Below are positions 37,897-49,095 of a stretch of DNA of 64,000 nt, in pieces (the first letter of the stretch is position 1; every line of letters starts with the position of its first letter). The notes beneath the pieces were generated by a model that was not told where the DNA came from, made no database searches, and was given only the letters and a program-made list of their open reading frames with translations. The translations under genes were made by a program, and so were the position numbers. The DNA lies in NCBI RefSeq assembly GCF_012271765.1, contig NZ_VRKO01000015.1, positions 147,512 through 211,511 of the forward strand. The letters are read 5' to 3'. The DNA comes from Erwinia rhapontici. Lineage in GTDB: Bacteria > Pseudomonadota > Gammaproteobacteria > Enterobacterales > Enterobacteriaceae.

Positions 37897-38145
37897 TTAT
37901 CCACAGCGCTAAGCGCAGTGCGGTAGCCCGTTTTTACATGGGCCAAAAATGTTTTAAACAGACTTATCCACAGCCTATGTTGTTGATCTTCGCGCGAGAA
38001 AAAACAGCCGCTAATTAGTTGTTATACGTAACTTGCTGTTTTATATATTATTGTGAATATTTCAAATTGTTATCTGGATCACTTGTGGTTTCTGTGACGG
38101 TTGAATGACAACGACTTTTTATTTTTATTCACAGCATGTGGAAAA
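37897..38145. promoter_or_regulatory. datA-like DnaA-box cluster
   Basis: Four strong DnaA boxes occupy this gene-free stretch: TTATCCACA at 37897-37905 and 37964-37972, TTATTCACA at 38125-38133, and TGTGGAAAA (reverse box) at 38137-38145. All fit TTWTNCACA. In E. coli, datA, the site that titrates DnaA and promotes hydrolysis of DnaA-ATP with IHF, lies at this very position between glyVXY and queG. A degenerate IHF-like site (7 of 9 fixed bases) is at 37976-37988, after box 2. Function is by position and motif, not tested. Confidence 0.75.
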
Positions 38146-38180
38146 GATTCCGCGTGGGTAATATTCCGTATGTTGTGCAA

Positions 38181-39320
38181 TTAAGCATCACGCGGTAATC
38201 CCTTCTCAATGACGCGAACCAGACGTTTTTGCTGGTTGTTCTGAACGTCGACCCTGTTTTCTTCACGTCGTGCTAACTGGCAGCCAATAGCCCAGTCGAT
38301 ATGCTCATCCAGCATGTTGTTTTCGCCCCGTCGTGTTTCCAGCGCCGCCAGATGCTTTTCATCCCAGGGAGCGTTGCCCAGCGCTACCGCAATATTACGC
38401 AACCAGCGCAGATGACCAATACGTCGGATAGCCGATCCTTCCGTGATACGCAGAAATTTCGCTTCATCCCAGGCAAAAAGTTCGATCAACGGTGGAGCGT
38501 GTAACACCGCTCGCGGGCTAAAATCATCTTCATCGGTGAGCTGACCGTAGCGGTTCCACGGACAGATCAGCTGGCAGTCATCGCAACCATAAATACGATT
38601 TCCGATTAATGGACGAAACTCTTCCGGGATCGCGCCTTCTAACTCAATCGTGAGGTAGGAGATACAGCGGCGGGCATCAACGGTATAGGGTTCGACAATC
38701 GCACCCGTTGGGCAGGTGGTGATACAGGCCACGCAGCGCCCGCAGTTTTCTTCCACCGTTTGATCTACGGGTAATGGCAGGTCGATCAGTAATTCGCCAA
38801 GAAAAAACCACGACCCCGCTTCACGATTAAGGATCAGCGAGTGTTTGCCTGTCCAGCCCAGGCCCGCTTTGGCGGCCAGTGGGCGTTCCAGCAGCGGGGC
38901 AGAGTCGACAAAGGGTCGGAACTGGGCCTCGCTACAGTGTTCGCGGATCTTATCGCCGAGCTTTTTCAGTCGATTACGTAATACTTTGTGGTAATCGCGG
39001 CCAAGAGCATAACGGCTGACATAACCGAGGCGCGGATTTTTCAGCGTGCTGGCAAAGGCGGCTTTTGCCGGCAGATAATTCATCCGCACGCTGATCACCC
39101 GTAACGTGCCGGGAAGCAGTTCATGGGGACGGGCGCGCATCATGCCATGACGCGCCATCCAGTCCATTTCTCCGTGATATTGTTTATCCAGCCAGGCCTG
39201 AAGACGCGGCTCTTCCAGCGTTAAGTCGGTATCACAGATACCCACCTGCTGAAAGCCGAGGTCAAGACCCCACTGTTTAATATCCAGAGCGAGTTGATGG
39301 AAATCGAGAGGATGCGACAT
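38181..39320 (-). CDS. queG: Epoxyqueuosine reductase QueG
   Basis: Cobalamin- and iron-sulfur-dependent enzyme for the last step of queuosine synthesis on tRNA. The 379-residue protein has two [4Fe-4S] cluster motifs: CGRCVACITTCPTGAI and CDDCQLICPWN. The N-terminal cobalamin-binding part includes VDSAPLLERPLAAKAGLGWTGKHS. It is divergent from nnr, and the two start codons overlap by two bases. Confidence 0.96.
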   Translation of the reverse strand: MSHPLDFHQLALDIKQWGLDLGFQQVGICDTDLTLEEPRLQAWLDKQYHGEMDWMARHGMMRARPHELLPGTLRVISVRMNYLPAKAAFASTLKNPRLGYVSRYALGRDYHKVLRNRLKKLGDKIREHCSEAQFRPFVDSAPLLERPLAAKAGLGWTGKHSLILNREAGSWFFLGELLIDLPLPVDQTVEENCGRCVACITTCPTGAIVEPYTVDARRCISYLTIELEGAIPEEFRPLIGNRIYGCDDCQLICPWNRYGQLTDEDDFSPRAVLHAPPLIELFAWDEAKFLRITEGSAIRRIGHLRWLRNIAVALGNAPWDEKHLAALETRRGENNMLDEHIDWAIGCQLARREENRVDVQNNQQKRLVRVIEKGLPRDA

Positions 39321-40842
39321 GAATGACCTGAACCAGCAAAAAGACCCGGTCAGTTTACCCTATTCTGTCTGGCCTGTGGAGGCGATAGCCAGGCTGGAGC
39401 GCGAGGGGGCGGACAATCTTGGCATCACCCTGTTCGAATTGATGCAGCGAGCGGGGGAGGCTGCCTTCAGTCTGCTGCGCCAGCAGTGGCCGCATGCGCA
39501 ACACTGGGTGATTCTGTGCGGACCGGGTAACAACGGCGGTGACGGCTTTGTGGTGGCGCGCCTGGCGCAGGCGGCCGGTGTGGAAGTGGCCCTGATTGCG
39601 GTGGAGAGTGACAGCGCGCTGCCGGAGGAAGCTCGTCAGGCACGTGAAAACTGGCTGGCGGCCGGAGGCGTGATCCACGATGTCTCGTTTGCATGGCCAG
39701 AAAAGACAGATGTCATTGTTGATGCCCTGCTGGGTACCGGTCTCAATCGCCCTCCTGCTTTTCCCTATGACCGTCTTATTGAGCAGGCAAACCACCATAC
39801 TGCGCCGGTTTTCTCTCTGGATATTCCTTCCGGGTTAGTGGCTGCTAACGGGACAGTGCCCGGAGTGGTAATAGATGCCCAACACACGCTGACATTTGTG
39901 GGGCTAAAACCAGGTTTGCTAACGGGTAAGGCGCGTGACCATGTCGGTCAGCTACATTGCCACAGTCTGAATCTTGATGCGTGGTTGCAGACCCGGTCTG
40001 CGCCCATCGCGCGTTACGATGCTCATCATCTGGCCGCCTGGCTGCCGCCTCGTCGTCCCACCTCGCACAAAGGGGATCACGGGCGACTGCTGGTTATCGG
40101 GGGCGATCATGGCACTGCCGGGGCCATTCGAATGACGGCTGAGGCCGCATTACGTTCGGGGTCAGGGCTGGTGCGAGTGCTTACTCACATTGAGAATGTT
40201 GGCCCGCTGTTGACTGCACGGCCCGAGCTGATGGTGCAGGAGATGACGGCAGAGACGCTGGATGCAGGCCTGGAATGGGCTGATGTCATTGTGATTGGCC
40301 CCGGTCTTGGCCAGGGTGAATGGGGTAAGAAAGCCTTGAAAAAGGTAGAAAATACTCAGAAAACGATGCTTTGGGACGCCGATGCGCTTAACCTGCTGGC
40401 AATCAGCCCCGATAAACGTCAAAATCGGGTTATTACGCCGCATCCCGGCGAAGCCGCAAGGCTCTTGAACACTAAAGTTAGCGATATTGAGAGTGACCGC
40501 TTACTGGCTGTACGGCGTCTGCAAAAGCGTTATGGTGGCGTTGTGGTACTGAAAGGTGCCGGGACGCTCATCGCCAGCGAGCAGGGCGAACTGGCGATTG
40601 CTGATGTCGGCAACGCCGGTATGGCCAGCGGGGGAATGGGAGATGTGTTATCTGGTATCATCGGCAGCCTGGCAGGGCAAAAGCTCTCACTGTACGATGC
40701 CGCCTGCGCAGGATGCGTAGTGCACGGAGCGGCGGCAGACGCAGTGGCGCAACGTCGCGGTACACGCGGAATGTTAGCCACCGATTTGTTCTCCGAGCTG
40801 TATCTGTTTGTCAATCCTGAGATCTCGAATACTAAAGAATGA
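39319..40842 (+). CDS. nnr: Bifunctional NAD(P)HX epimerase/dehydratase
   Basis: Repairs hydrated NAD(P)H. The 507-residue protein has an N-terminal epimerase domain (about 15-220, [15 protein letters not shown]) and a C-terminal ADP-dependent dehydratase (about 230-500; [27 protein letters not shown] and [16 protein letters not shown]). Formerly yjeF. It starts an operon with tsaE, amiB, mutL and miaA; the nnr stop overlaps the tsaE start by 4 bp. Confidence 0.96.
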   Translation: MNDLNQQKDPVSLPYSVWPVEAIARLEREGADNLGITLFELMQRAGEAAFSLLRQQWPHAQHWVILCGPGNNGGDGFVVARLAQAAGVEVALIAVESDSALPEEARQARENWLAAGGVIHDVSFAWPEKTDVIVDALLGTGLNRPPAFPYDRLIEQANHHTAPVFSLDIPSGLVAANGTVPGVVIDAQHTLTFVGLKPGLLTGKARDHVGQLHCHSLNLDAWLQTRSAPIARYDAHHLAAWLPPRRPTSHKGDHGRLLVIGGDHGTAGAIRMTAEAALRSGSGLVRVLTHIENVGPLLTARPELMVQEMTAETLDAGLEWADVIVIGPGLGQGEWGKKALKKVENTQKTMLWDADALNLLAISPDKRQNRVITPHPGEAARLLNTKVSDIESDRLLAVRRLQKRYGGVVVLKGAGTLIASEQGELAIADVGNAGMASGGMGDVLSGIIGSLAGQKLSLYDAACAGCVVHGAAADAVAQRRGTRGMLATDLFSELYLFVNPEISNTKE

Positions 40843-41315
40843 TGACCTGTGTAATTGCGTTGCCCGATGAGGCAGCAACCCTCGCATTGGGTGCCCGCCT
40901 GGCCCGCGCCTGTGATGGCGCGGCGACCCTCTATCTCTATGGCGATCTGGGCGCGGGTAAAACCACTTTCAGCCGCGGATTCTTGCAGGCACTCGGCCAT
41001 CAGGGCAATGTGAAAAGCCCTACCTACACACTGGTTGAGCCCTATGTCCTGCCGGATCGCCGGGTTTATCATTTCGATCTGTACCGCTTGTCTGACCCGG
41101 AAGAACTGGAGTTTATGGGAATTCGTGATTACTTTGGCCCTGACAGCTTGTGTCTGGTCGAATGGCCGCAGCAGGGCGCGGGTGTTCTGCCCGAGCCGGA
41201 TCTGGAACTGCACCTCAGTTATCAGGGGCATGCGCGCGAAGCCTTATTGCGTGCCTGCTCGCCTGCGGGTGAAGTGATGCTGGCGCGGATGACCGCTGAG
41301 CAGGGTGGCGCATGA
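40839..41315 (+). CDS. tsaE: tRNA t6A37 threonylcarbamoyladenosine synthesis ATPase TsaE
   Basis: A 158-residue P-loop ATPase that works with TsaB and TsaD to make t6A37 on ANN-decoding tRNAs. Walker A is [13 protein letters not shown] (about 34-46); [10 protein letters not shown] and FDLYRL follow, the latter containing the Walker B-like region. [17 protein letters not shown] is family-specific. Two adjacent ATGs start it; it overlaps nnr and amiB by 4 bp each, implying translational coupling. Confidence 0.96.
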   Translation: MMTCVIALPDEAATLALGARLARACDGAATLYLYGDLGAGKTTFSRGFLQALGHQGNVKSPTYTLVEPYVLPDRRVYHFDLYRLSDPEELEFMGIRDYFGPDSLCLVEWPQQGAGVLPEPDLELHLSYQGHAREALLRACSPAGEVMLARMTAEQGGA

Positions 41316-42988
41316 TGTTGCGATTGAAAGCCTGGTGTCTGCTGGCGCTGTTCTGCTGTTCATTTAGCTCACTGGCGGCAAATTTATCGGATATTAAAGT
41401 CTCGAACGGCAGTAACCAGGCGGAAGTGACCCTGAGCTTTGCCGGTCAGCCCGTCTATGCCTTTTTCCCGCTGCATAACCCGGACCGGGTGGTGCTGGAT
41501 ATTCGCCAGAGCGGGATTGTTCAAGGGCTGCCGCTGAATTTCAGCGGTGAAAATATTGTCAAACGCATTCGTTCCAGTACGGCGAAAGACAGCCAGAGTA
41601 TCCGGCTTGTCTTTGAGCTCACCCAGCGTGGGAAAACGCGTGCGGTCACCCAGCGTAACGGCAATAATTACAACGTGGTGTTTACCATTACGGGTACGCA
41701 GCCTGCCGCACAAACCGCCAGTCCCAATGCGCCAGTCAGCAGTGTCTCCCGTTCACGTCCAGCCAGTCAGCCTGGGAAAAGCCCGTTTGATGCTAATCCG
41801 GTGACGTCGGTCAGCAGCGGCAATCAGGTCGCACGCCCGCGCAGCGCGGCCAGTAGCAACGATACGGTGATTGTGGCGATCGATGCCGGTCACGGTGGTC
41901 AGGACCCCGGTGCCATTGGCGGCGGTGGCTTGAAAGAGAAAAACGTCACCATTGCGATTGCGCGTAAGCTGAAAGAGCTGCTCAATGCCGACCCGATGTT
42001 TAAAGGGGTGATGACCCGCGACGGCGACTACTTTATCTCCGTGATGGGGCGTTCGGATGTGGCGCGTAAACAGAATGCGAATATGCTGGTTTCTATTCAT
42101 GCTGACGCCGCACCTAACCGCTCAGCATCCGGGGCATCGGTCTGGGTGCTGTCGAACCGTCGTGCCAATAGTGAAATGGCTGGCTGGCTGGAGCAGCATG
42201 AGAAGCAATCAGAACTGTTGGGGGGGGCAGGTGACCTGTTAGCCAACAGCCAGGCCGATCCCTACCTGAGCCAGGCAGTGCTGGACTTACAGTTCGGCCA
42301 TTCGCAGCGTGTCGGCTACGATGTGGCAGTGAAAGTGATTGCGCAGTTGCAACGCGTAGGCGCACTGCACAAACGCCGGCCGGAACATGCCAGCCTGGGC
42401 GTATTGCGCTCGCCGGATATTCCTTCTCTGCTGGTGGAAACCGGCTTTATCAGTAACCCTTCGGAGGAGCGACTGCTTGGCAGTAGCGCTTACCAGCAGA
42501 AGATTGCCGAGTCGATTTATAAAGGCCTGCGCAACTACTTCCTGGCGCACCCGCTACAATCGATCCCAAAGGAGGAAAACCGACCGTTGCAAGCCGCAAC
42601 GGCGGTTGAAGTCGAGGCTAACCCGGCACCAACAGCGACCGAATACACTGGCGCAACGCAGCGCCATGTGGTGAAACGCGGTGAAACGTTATCCGGTATC
42701 GCCGCCAGCTACGGTGTCAGCATGTCGACACTGCGCTCCATGAACACCCTGAAAAAAGATGTGGTGTGGGTGGGACAGCGTCTGAAAGTGCCAGCAGGCA
42801 GTAAAACGGCCGCCATCGCCAGTGTGGCAAAAAGCAAAAAGCCGGCCCGGCATAAAGTGGTCCGTGGCGATTCGCTGACGGCGATTGCGGCGAAATATGG
42901 CGTTAGCCCGCAGGCTATCCAGCAGGCGAATAAGATGAAGTCTCAGAATGTGATGCTTGGCCAGACATTAAAAATTCCGGCGTCATAA
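41312..42988 (+). CDS. amiB: N-acetylmuramoyl-L-alanine amidase AmiB with two LysM domains
   Basis: A periplasmic amidase that splits septal peptidoglycan for daughter-cell separation, normally activated by EnvC. The order is signal peptide (to SSLAA), AMIN domain (about 25-130), serine/proline-rich linker, and the zinc amidase_3 domain ([15 protein letters not shown] with the first zinc ligand; [24 protein letters not shown]). Two LysM repeats close the protein ([19 protein letters not shown] and [19 protein letters not shown]). At 558 residues it is longer than E. coli AmiB (445), which has one LysM. Confidence 0.95.
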   Translation: MMLRLKAWCLLALFCCSFSSLAANLSDIKVSNGSNQAEVTLSFAGQPVYAFFPLHNPDRVVLDIRQSGIVQGLPLNFSGENIVKRIRSSTAKDSQSIRLVFELTQRGKTRAVTQRNGNNYNVVFTITGTQPAAQTASPNAPVSSVSRSRPASQPGKSPFDANPVTSVSSGNQVARPRSAASSNDTVIVAIDAGHGGQDPGAIGGGGLKEKNVTIAIARKLKELLNADPMFKGVMTRDGDYFISVMGRSDVARKQNANMLVSIHADAAPNRSASGASVWVLSNRRANSEMAGWLEQHEKQSELLGGAGDLLANSQADPYLSQAVLDLQFGHSQRVGYDVAVKVIAQLQRVGALHKRRPEHASLGVLRSPDIPSLLVETGFISNPSEERLLGSSAYQQKIAESIYKGLRNYFLAHPLQSIPKEENRPLQAATAVEVEANPAPTATEYTGATQRHVVKRGETLSGIAASYGVSMSTLRSMNTLKKDVVWVGQRLKVPAGSKTAAIASVAKSKKPARHKVVRGDSLTAIAAKYGVSPQAIQQANKMKSQNVMLGQTLKIPAS

Positions 42989-42992
42989 TCTC

Positions 42993-43040
42993 GTGCGGGG
43001 CATACCTCGCCCCTCCCCAGGGGGCAGGCATGCCTGGCCC
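42993..43040. repeat. REP-like palindromic element upstream of mutL
   Basis: GC-rich inverted repeats fill the amiB-mutL gap. They include GGGGC/GCCCC and the perfect palindrome CAGGCATGCCTG at 43025-43036, which is also the core of the larger palindrome at 54948-54967. Confidence 0.5.
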
Positions 43041-43057
43041 TTTTCTAAGGATAAATC

Positions 43058-44905
43058 ATGCCCATTCAGGTATTACCGCCACAACTTGCTAATCAGATTG
43101 CCGCTGGTGAAGTCGTTGAACGCCCGGCATCGGTGGTGAAAGAGCTGGTGGAAAATAGTCTGGATGCGGGCGCAACGCGCATTGATATCGATATCGAAAA
43201 AGGCGGCGCAAAGCTGATCCGCATTCGTGATAACGGTTGCGGCATTACTAAAGATGAGCTGGCGATGGCACTGGCGCGCCACGCCACCAGTAAGATCACG
43301 ACGCTGGACGATCTTGAGGCGATTATCAGCCTCGGATTTCGTGGCGAGGCGCTGGCCAGTATCAGCTCGGTGTCGCGTCTGATCCTGACATCGCGAACGG
43401 AAGCGCAGAGCGAAGCCTGGCAAGCCTATGCCGAAGGGCGCGATCAGGCGGTGACCGTCAAACCGGCGGCGCACCCGGTAGGCACCACGCTGGAAGTGCT
43501 GGATTTGTTCTATAACACCCCGGCGCGCCGCAAATTCATGCGCACCGAAAAAACCGAATTTACCCATATTGATGAAGTGATCCGGCGTATCGCGCTGGCA
43601 CGCTTTGATGTGGCGATCTCCCTCACCCACAACGGAAAGCTGGTGCGTCAGTATCGCGGCGTCAGTGATAGTACGCAGCGTGAGCGCCGTGTGGCAGCCA
43701 TCTGCGGCACCGCTTTTATGACTCACGCCCTTACCATTGAATGGCAGCACGGCGATCTGAGTTTACGCGGTTGGGTGGCTGACCCGGTGGGGTCAAAAGC
43801 GCTGACGGAATTACAATATTGCTATGTTAACGGCCGCATGATGCGTGACCGTTTGATCAATCACGCTATCCGTCAGGCCTATCAGGACAAACTGGGGGAG
43901 CAGCATCAGCCTGCTTATGTCCTGTATCTGGAAATTGACCCGCATCAGGTGGATGTCAACGTACATCCGGCGAAGCATGAGGTGCGTTTTCATCAGTCGC
44001 GCCTGGTGCATGACTTTATTTATCAAGGCGTGGTGAGTGTATTACAGGAAACCGGTGCTGAAACACTGCCTGAAATGTCCTCTGCCTCTGCCGAACGTTG
44101 GCAGCCGGAAAACCGCCAGGCGGCAGGGGGGAATCATTTTGCTGAACCTGCGCCGGCGACGCCACCGCGTGCTGCCCCGGCGGGAAATACCGGGAGCGGC
44201 GGCAATAGCTGGCAGCGGCAGGAGCCGCAGTATCAGAAACGTGAAGGTGCCGTCTATCAGCAACTATTGAACACCCCGGCACGCAGTGAAGAGCCGAGCC
44301 CCGTGGCGGTCGCCGCAAAAGAAGACAAACCGGCACCGTTGAGCGGGCATGTGCACAGCTTTGGGCGAGTGCTGACGGTAGTACGTGAACAGTATGCGCT
44401 GGTTGACGGAACATCGGGTGTGGCATTAATCGCGCTGGCAGTGGCAGAGCGCTGGCTGAAACAGACACAGCTGGAGCCCGGTAGCGAGGGGTTGAAACCT
44501 CAGCCGCTATTGATTCCGGTCCGATTGAAGCTGGAGAAGGCAGAGCGCGAGGCAGGTAACCGAAATGCTGCCTTATTGAGCGAGATGGGCATTGACCTGC
44601 TGTTTGACGCTCATCATGTGATGTTACGCGCCGTGCCTTTACCATTACGCCAACAAAATTTACAAAACTTGATTCCAGAAATGTTAGGGTATCTGGCCCG
44701 GCAGCAAGATGCTTCAGCGAGCCAGACAGCGCAGTGGTTAGCGCGCCAGTCGGTTTCTGAACATCAGCACTGGAATCACTCGCAGGCGATTACCTTGCTG
44801 GCTGAAGTCGAACGACTTTGCCCGCAGTTAGTGAAGTCGCCACCTTCTGGATTATTGCAATACATCGATATTGAATCGGCGATGAACGCCCTGAAGCATG
44901 AGTGA
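43058..44905 (+). CDS. mutL: DNA mismatch repair protein MutL
   Basis: A 615-residue GHKL ATPase that couples MutS to MutH and UvrD in mismatch repair. N-terminal motifs are intact: [29 protein letters not shown] and [12 protein letters not shown] flexible linker rich in A, P and G (about 335-430) leads to the C-terminal dimerisation domain. No endonuclease DQHA motif is present, as expected in a species that uses MutH. It overlaps miaA by 8 bp. Confidence 0.97.
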   Translation: MPIQVLPPQLANQIAAGEVVERPASVVKELVENSLDAGATRIDIDIEKGGAKLIRIRDNGCGITKDELAMALARHATSKITTLDDLEAIISLGFRGEALASISSVSRLILTSRTEAQSEAWQAYAEGRDQAVTVKPAAHPVGTTLEVLDLFYNTPARRKFMRTEKTEFTHIDEVIRRIALARFDVAISLTHNGKLVRQYRGVSDSTQRERRVAAICGTAFMTHALTIEWQHGDLSLRGWVADPVGSKALTELQYCYVNGRMMRDRLINHAIRQAYQDKLGEQHQPAYVLYLEIDPHQVDVNVHPAKHEVRFHQSRLVHDFIYQGVVSVLQETGAETLPEMSSASAERWQPENRQAAGGNHFAEPAPATPPRAAPAGNTGSGGNSWQRQEPQYQKREGAVYQQLLNTPARSEEPSPVAVAAKEDKPAPLSGHVHSFGRVLTVVREQYALVDGTSGVALIALAVAERWLKQTQLEPGSEGLKPQPLLIPVRLKLEKAEREAGNRNAALLSEMGIDLLFDAHHVMLRAVPLPLRQQNLQNLIPEMLGYLARQQDASASQTAQWLARQSVSEHQHWNHSQAITLLAEVERLCPQLVKSPPSGLLQYIDIESAMNALKHE

Positions 44906-45848
44906 ACAATCCATGGCTGGCCTGCCTAAGGCAATATTTTTGATGGGGCCTACGGCCTCCGGTAAAACCTCTCTGGCAATTGCATTGCGTCAGGCGTTAC
45001 CGGTAGAGCTGATTAGTGTTGATTCAGCGCTGATCTACCGCGGGATGGATATTGGTACCGCCAAGCCATCCGCAGAAGAACTTGCGCTCGCGCCCCATCA
45101 TTTGCTGGACATACGCGATCCGTCTGAGGCCTATTCGGCCGCAGAATTTCGGCGCGATGCACTGGCCGAAATGGCGGAAATTACCCGGCGGGGAAATATT
45201 CCGTTGCTTGTTGGAGGCACCATGCTCTATTACAAGGCGTTACTGGAAGGATTATCGCCGTTGCCCTCGGCCGATCCAGAGGTACGTCAGCGTATTGAGC
45301 AGATGGCGAACGAAGAAGGCTGGGAAGCCCTTCATCGCCAGTTATGTGATGTAGATCCCGTTGCTGGAAGTCGTATTCATCCGAATGATCCCCAGAGACT
45401 CTCGCGAGCACTGGAAGTTTTTTTTATTTCGGGTAAAACTTTAACGGAACTGACAAAAACGTCGGGCGATCCCCTGCCATATGATGTCTCACAGTTTGCT
45501 ATCGCACCGGCGAGCCGTGAACTGATTCATCAGCGTATTGAGCAGCGGTATCATCAGATGCTGGCGTCAGGATTTGAAGCGGAAGCTCGGGCGCTTTTTG
45601 CCCGAGGTGATTTGCATACGGACATGCCTTCCATTCGTTGTGTTGGTTATCGCCAGATGTGGTCATTTTTATCCGGTGAAATTGATTACGATGACATGGT
45701 TTATCGGGGAATTTGCGCAACCCGGCAGTTGGCGAAACGACAGATGACCTGGTTACGCGGCTGGAAGGAAGTTCACTGGCTTGACAGCGAACAGCCCGAT
45801 GTTGCATACGACAGAGTGTTACAGGTTCTTAGTGCGAAGCCTGGGTGA
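44898..45848 (+). CDS. miaA: tRNA dimethylallyltransferase MiaA
   Basis: A 316-residue enzyme that transfers a dimethylallyl group to A37 of UNN-decoding tRNAs. The P-loop is [32 protein letters not shown] and [21 protein letters not shown] carry substrate residues; [12 protein letters not shown] is at the C-terminal end. It starts inside the end of mutL. A second ATG at 44913 is an alternative start. hfq follows after 102 bp, and in E. coli hfq promoters lie within miaA. Confidence 0.96.
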   Translation: MSEQSMAGLPKAIFLMGPTASGKTSLAIALRQALPVELISVDSALIYRGMDIGTAKPSAEELALAPHHLLDIRDPSEAYSAAEFRRDALAEMAEITRRGNIPLLVGGTMLYYKALLEGLSPLPSADPEVRQRIEQMANEEGWEALHRQLCDVDPVAGSRIHPNDPQRLSRALEVFFISGKTLTELTKTSGDPLPYDVSQFAIAPASRELIHQRIEQRYHQMLASGFEAEARALFARGDLHTDMPSIRCVGYRQMWSFLSGEIDYDDMVYRGICATRQLAKRQMTWLRGWKEVHWLDSEQPDVAYDRVLQVLSAKPG

Positions 45849-45950
45849 TTGTGTACAATTGGTGCGTTATCTTGCGCAAATTTTTTACGTCGTATTTCGA
45901 ACCCTATGGTTCTTAAGTTACAAACAACAAGCATATAAGGAAAAGATAGA

Positions 45951-46262
45951 ATGGCTAAGGGGCAATCATTGCAAGATCCGTTCTTGAACGCACTGCGTCG
46001 CGAACGTGTTCCGGTTTCGATTTATTTGGTAAATGGCATCAAACTTCAGGGCCAGATCGAGTCGTTTGATCAATTTGTTATTCTTTTGAAAAACACGGTT
46101 AGCCAGATGGTGTACAAGCACGCGATCTCTACCGTTGTTCCGTCCCGCCCGGTCTCCCACCATAGCAACAATGCAGGTGGCGGAAGCAGCAACTATCATC
46201 ATAGCGGAAGTAACCAGGGGGCAGCTTCTCAGCCTCAGCAAGACAGTGATGACGCTGAATAA
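45951..46262 (+). CDS. hfq: RNA chaperone Hfq
   Basis: A 103-residue protein that forms the hexameric Sm-like ring pairing small RNAs with mRNAs. The Sm core (about 7-68) matches E. coli: [39 protein letters not shown] and [14 protein letters not shown]. The disordered C-terminal tail is rich in S, N, G and H, as usual. ATG follows AAGGAAAAGATAG. Confidence 0.98.
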   Translation: MAKGQSLQDPFLNALRRERVPVSIYLVNGIKLQGQIESFDQFVILLKNTVSQMVYKHAISTVVPSRPVSHHSNNAGGGSSNYHHSGSNQGAASQPQQDSDDAE

Positions 46263-46283
46263 GTAGCGTGGCTGTCCCTCCAA

Positions 46284-46315
46284 GACGGGGAGTCTTTTGA
46301 TCGCGGTTCCCCGTC
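46284..46315 (+). terminator. Hairpin between hfq and hflX (attenuator-like)
   Basis: GACGGGGA 46284-46291 pairs with TCCCCGTC 46308-46315 around a 16-base loop, soon after the hfq stop. The following T run is weak, so it could limit rather than stop readthrough into hflX. Confidence 0.4.
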
Positions 46316-46329
46316 CTGGCAATATTTTT

Positions 46330-46500
46330 ATGGCAACGAATCTAACGCCTGGCTTCCTTATTGCGCTTAAGACATTAAGTGAATCCATGCAAAAAACGCC
46401 GTTTAGTGAGCTGAACGCGCATTTTGAATCTGGTTTTGACGCAGTATGGCCAACGCGCAGCAGGTTTAACAAAGTATCGAGAGGTTTTCAGTTTGTTTGA
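46330..46500 (+). CDS. Candidate small ORF between hfq and hflX
   Basis: An ATG at 46330 opens 56 codons ([20 protein letters not shown], then [20 protein letters not shown], ending in RGFQFV) and stops at 46500, overlapping the hflX start by 8 bp. There is no clear ribosome site before the ATG. The hfq-hflX gap is larger here (230 bp) than in E. coli, which is why I note it. It may be chance. Confidence 0.25.
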   Translation: MATNLTPGFLIALKTLSESMQKTPFSELNAHFESGFDAVWPTRSRFNKVSRGFQFV

Positions 46501-47773
46501 CCGTTATGATGCCGGTGAGCAGGCCGTACTGGTGCACATCTATTTCTCGCAAGACAGAGATACAGAAGATTTACAGGAGTTTGAAACTCTGGTGTCTTCT
46601 GCTGGCGTAGAAGCGCTGCGTGTCGTTACAGGCAGCCGCAAGGCGCCACACCCCAAATATTTTGTCGGTGAAGGAAAGGCTGTAGAAATTGCCGATGCGG
46701 TAAAAGAGAGCGGTGCCTCCGTGGTGCTGTTCGATCACGCCTTGAGTCCGGCACAGGAGCGAAACCTGGAAGCCCTGTGTGAGTGCCGCGTCATTGACCG
46801 CACCGGACTGATCCTGGATATCTTCGCCCAACGCGCCCGAACCCATGAAGGTAAATTGCAGGTTGAGCTGGCGCAGCTGCGTCACCTTGCCACGCGACTG
46901 GTTCGCGGTTGGACGCACCTTGAACGCCAGAAAGGCGGTATTGGTCTACGCGGCCCGGGTGAAACCCAGTTAGAAACCGACCGTCGTTTACTGCGTAACC
47001 GTATTACGCTGATTCTTTCCCGTCTTGAACGCGTCTCTAAGCAGCGCGAGCAGGGCAGGCAGGCCCGTAACAAGGCCGATGTCCCAACCGTTTCGCTGGT
47101 GGGATACACCAACGCCGGTAAGTCCACATTATTCAATCGCCTGACCACCTCCGAGGTGTATGTGGCTGACCAACTGTTTGCCACCCTCGACCCGACGTTA
47201 CGTCGTGTTGATGTGGTTGATGTGGGCGAAGTGGTACTGGCCGATACCGTGGGTTTTATTCGCCATCTGCCCCATGATCTGGTGGCGGCGTTTAAAGCCA
47301 CGTTGCAGGAAACCCGTGAGGCGACGCTGTTGCTGCACGTGATTGATGCAGCGGATGCCCGGCTTGATGACAACATCGAAGCGGTCAACGTGGTGTTGGA
47401 AGAAATTGAATCCGATGAAATCCCCAGCCTGCTGGTGATGAATAAAATCGATATGCTGGATGATTTTGTTCCGCGTATCGACCGTGATGAAGAAAACCTG
47501 CCCATCCGTGTCTGGCTTTCAGCCCAGACGGGGGAAGGAATTCCACTGTTATTCCAGGCGCTGACTGAGCGCCTGGCCGGTGAAATCGCGCAGTATGATT
47601 TACGCCTGCCGCCAGCAGCTGGGCGGTTACGTAGCCGCTTTTACCAGTTGCAGGCGATAGAGAAAGAGTGGAATGAAGACGATGGTAGCGTAGGGTTACA
47701 TGTGCGCATGCCAATCGTTGACTGGCGTCGCCTGTGTAAACAGGAACCCTCGCTGGTCGATTATATTGTTTAA
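46493..47773 (+). CDS. hflX: GTPase HflX
   Basis: A 426-residue GTPase that splits and rescues stalled 70S ribosomes under heat stress. The start is the TTG at 46493 (then [11 protein letters not shown]), as in E. coli, after GAGGTTTT. The N-terminal HflX domain contains [14 protein letters not shown] and [14 protein letters not shown]. The G domain has G1 [12 protein letters not shown]3 [10 protein letters not shown] and G4 MNKIDML. An upstream ATG at 46424 has no homology. Confidence 0.96.
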   Translation: MFDRYDAGEQAVLVHIYFSQDRDTEDLQEFETLVSSAGVEALRVVTGSRKAPHPKYFVGEGKAVEIADAVKESGASVVLFDHALSPAQERNLEALCECRVIDRTGLILDIFAQRARTHEGKLQVELAQLRHLATRLVRGWTHLERQKGGIGLRGPGETQLETDRRLLRNRITLILSRLERVSKQREQGRQARNKADVPTVSLVGYTNAGKSTLFNRLTTSEVYVADQLFATLDPTLRRVDVVDVGEVVLADTVGFIRHLPHDLVAAFKATLQETREATLLLHVIDAADARLDDNIEAVNVVLEEIESDEIPSLLVMNKIDMLDDFVPRIDRDEENLPIRVWLSAQTGEGIPLLFQALTERLAGEIAQYDLRLPPAAGRLRSRFYQLQAIEKEWNEDDGSVGLHVRMPIVDWRRLCKQEPSLVDYIV

Positions 47774-47841
47774 CTGATGTTGCCTGACACGTGTATCCCG
47801 GCCTGGGATACCACCGCACACACAATTAATGGAGTATAAAC

Positions 47842-49092
47842 ATGGCGTGGAATCAGCCCGGGAATAACGGACAGGACCGCGACCCGTGGGGAAGCAGCAA
47901 TAACCAAGGCGGCAACTCTGGGGGAAATAAAGGAGGGCGCGATAAGGGGCCTCCTGATTTAGATGATATCTTCCGTAAGCTGAGCAATAAGCTCGGTGGC
48001 CTGGGCGGTGGTAAAAAAGGCGGTGACGGCAACGGCAGTGGCCAGCGCAAACCCGGCAATGCCGGACGTCTGGTCGGTATCGTGGCGGTAGCAGCAGTGG
48101 TTATCTGGGCTGCCAGCGGCTTCTATACCATCAAAGAGGCCGAGCGCGGCGTGGTAACACGCTTCGGGAAGTTCAGTCATCTGGTCGAGCCGGGTCTGAA
48201 CTGGAAACCGACCTTCGTTGATCAGGTGCGTGCGGTGAACGTGGAGGCGGTGCGTGAGCTGTCGGCTTCCGGCACCATGCTGACCTCTGATGAAAACGTT
48301 GTGCGCGTTGAGATGAACGTGCAGTACCGCGTGACCAACCCGGAACGTTATCTGTTTGCTGTGACCAGCGCTGATGACAGCCTGCGTCAGGCAACCGACA
48401 GCGCCCTGCGTGGCGTTATCGGTCGTTCAACCATGGACCGTATTCTGACCGAAGGCCGTACCGTGGTGCGTAGCGAAACCCAGCGTGAGCTGGAAGAAAC
48501 TGTGCGTCCGTACGATATGGGTATTACCCTTCTGGACGTCAACTTCCAGACAGCGCGTCCGCCGGAAGATGTGAAAGCCTCCTTCGATGATGCGATTGCT
48601 GCACGTGAAAACCGTGAGCAGGCTGTTCGTGAAGCGGAAGCTTACGCTAATGACAAACTGCCACGTGCACGTGGTGATGCACAGGGGATTCTGGAACAGG
48701 CTCGTGCCTACAAATCTCGTGTCACACTGGAAGCCCAGGGTGAAGTCGACAGCTTCGCGCGTATTCTGCCGGAGTACAAAGCGGCACCGCAGATTACCCG
48801 TGAACGTCTGTATATCGAAACCATGGAGCGCGTGCTGGGCCATACCCGCAAGGTGCTGGTTAACGATAAAGGCAGCAATCTGATGGTATTGCCACTGGAT
48901 CAGCTGATGCGTGGCCAGGGCGGTGCATCTGCCAGTGGTCAGGATGGAAGCGGCGGTCTGCTGCGTCTGCCACCGGCATCAGGCAGTAACGAGCGCGCCA
49001 GCGGCAGTTCGTCGTTCAGTCCGGACGACATTATGGATCAGCGCCGGGTGAATGCTCAGCGTAACGATACCCAGCGCGAAGGGAGAGAGTAA
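47842..49092 (+). CDS. hflK: FtsH protease modulator HflK
   Basis: An SPFH/band-7 protein of 416 residues. The glycine- and asparagine-rich cytoplasmic N-terminus (MAWNQPGNNGQDRDPWGSSN) leads to one span at about 75-95 (GRLVGIVAVAAVVIWAASGF) and the SPFH domain (about 100-260: ERGVVTRFGKF, VEPGLNWKP). With HflC it forms a large cage around FtsH that tunes its proteolysis. HflC follows after 3 bp. Confidence 0.97.
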   Translation: MAWNQPGNNGQDRDPWGSSNNQGGNSGGNKGGRDKGPPDLDDIFRKLSNKLGGLGGGKKGGDGNGSGQRKPGNAGRLVGIVAVAAVVIWAASGFYTIKEAERGVVTRFGKFSHLVEPGLNWKPTFVDQVRAVNVEAVRELSASGTMLTSDENVVRVEMNVQYRVTNPERYLFAVTSADDSLRQATDSALRGVIGRSTMDRILTEGRTVVRSETQRELEETVRPYDMGITLLDVNFQTARPPEDVKASFDDAIAARENREQAVREAEAYANDKLPRARGDAQGILEQARAYKSRVTLEAQGEVDSFARILPEYKAAPQITRERLYIETMERVLGHTRKVLVNDKGSNLMVLPLDQLMRGQGGASASGQDGSGGLLRLPPASGSNERASGSSSFSPDDIMDQRRVNAQRNDTQREGRE

Positions 49093-49095
49093 GCG

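Noticed and set aside
37897..38145. DnaA boxes as a chromosomal origin
   Set aside because: There are no AT-rich 13-mers in the right layout and no mnmG/mioC neighbours; the position fits datA instead.
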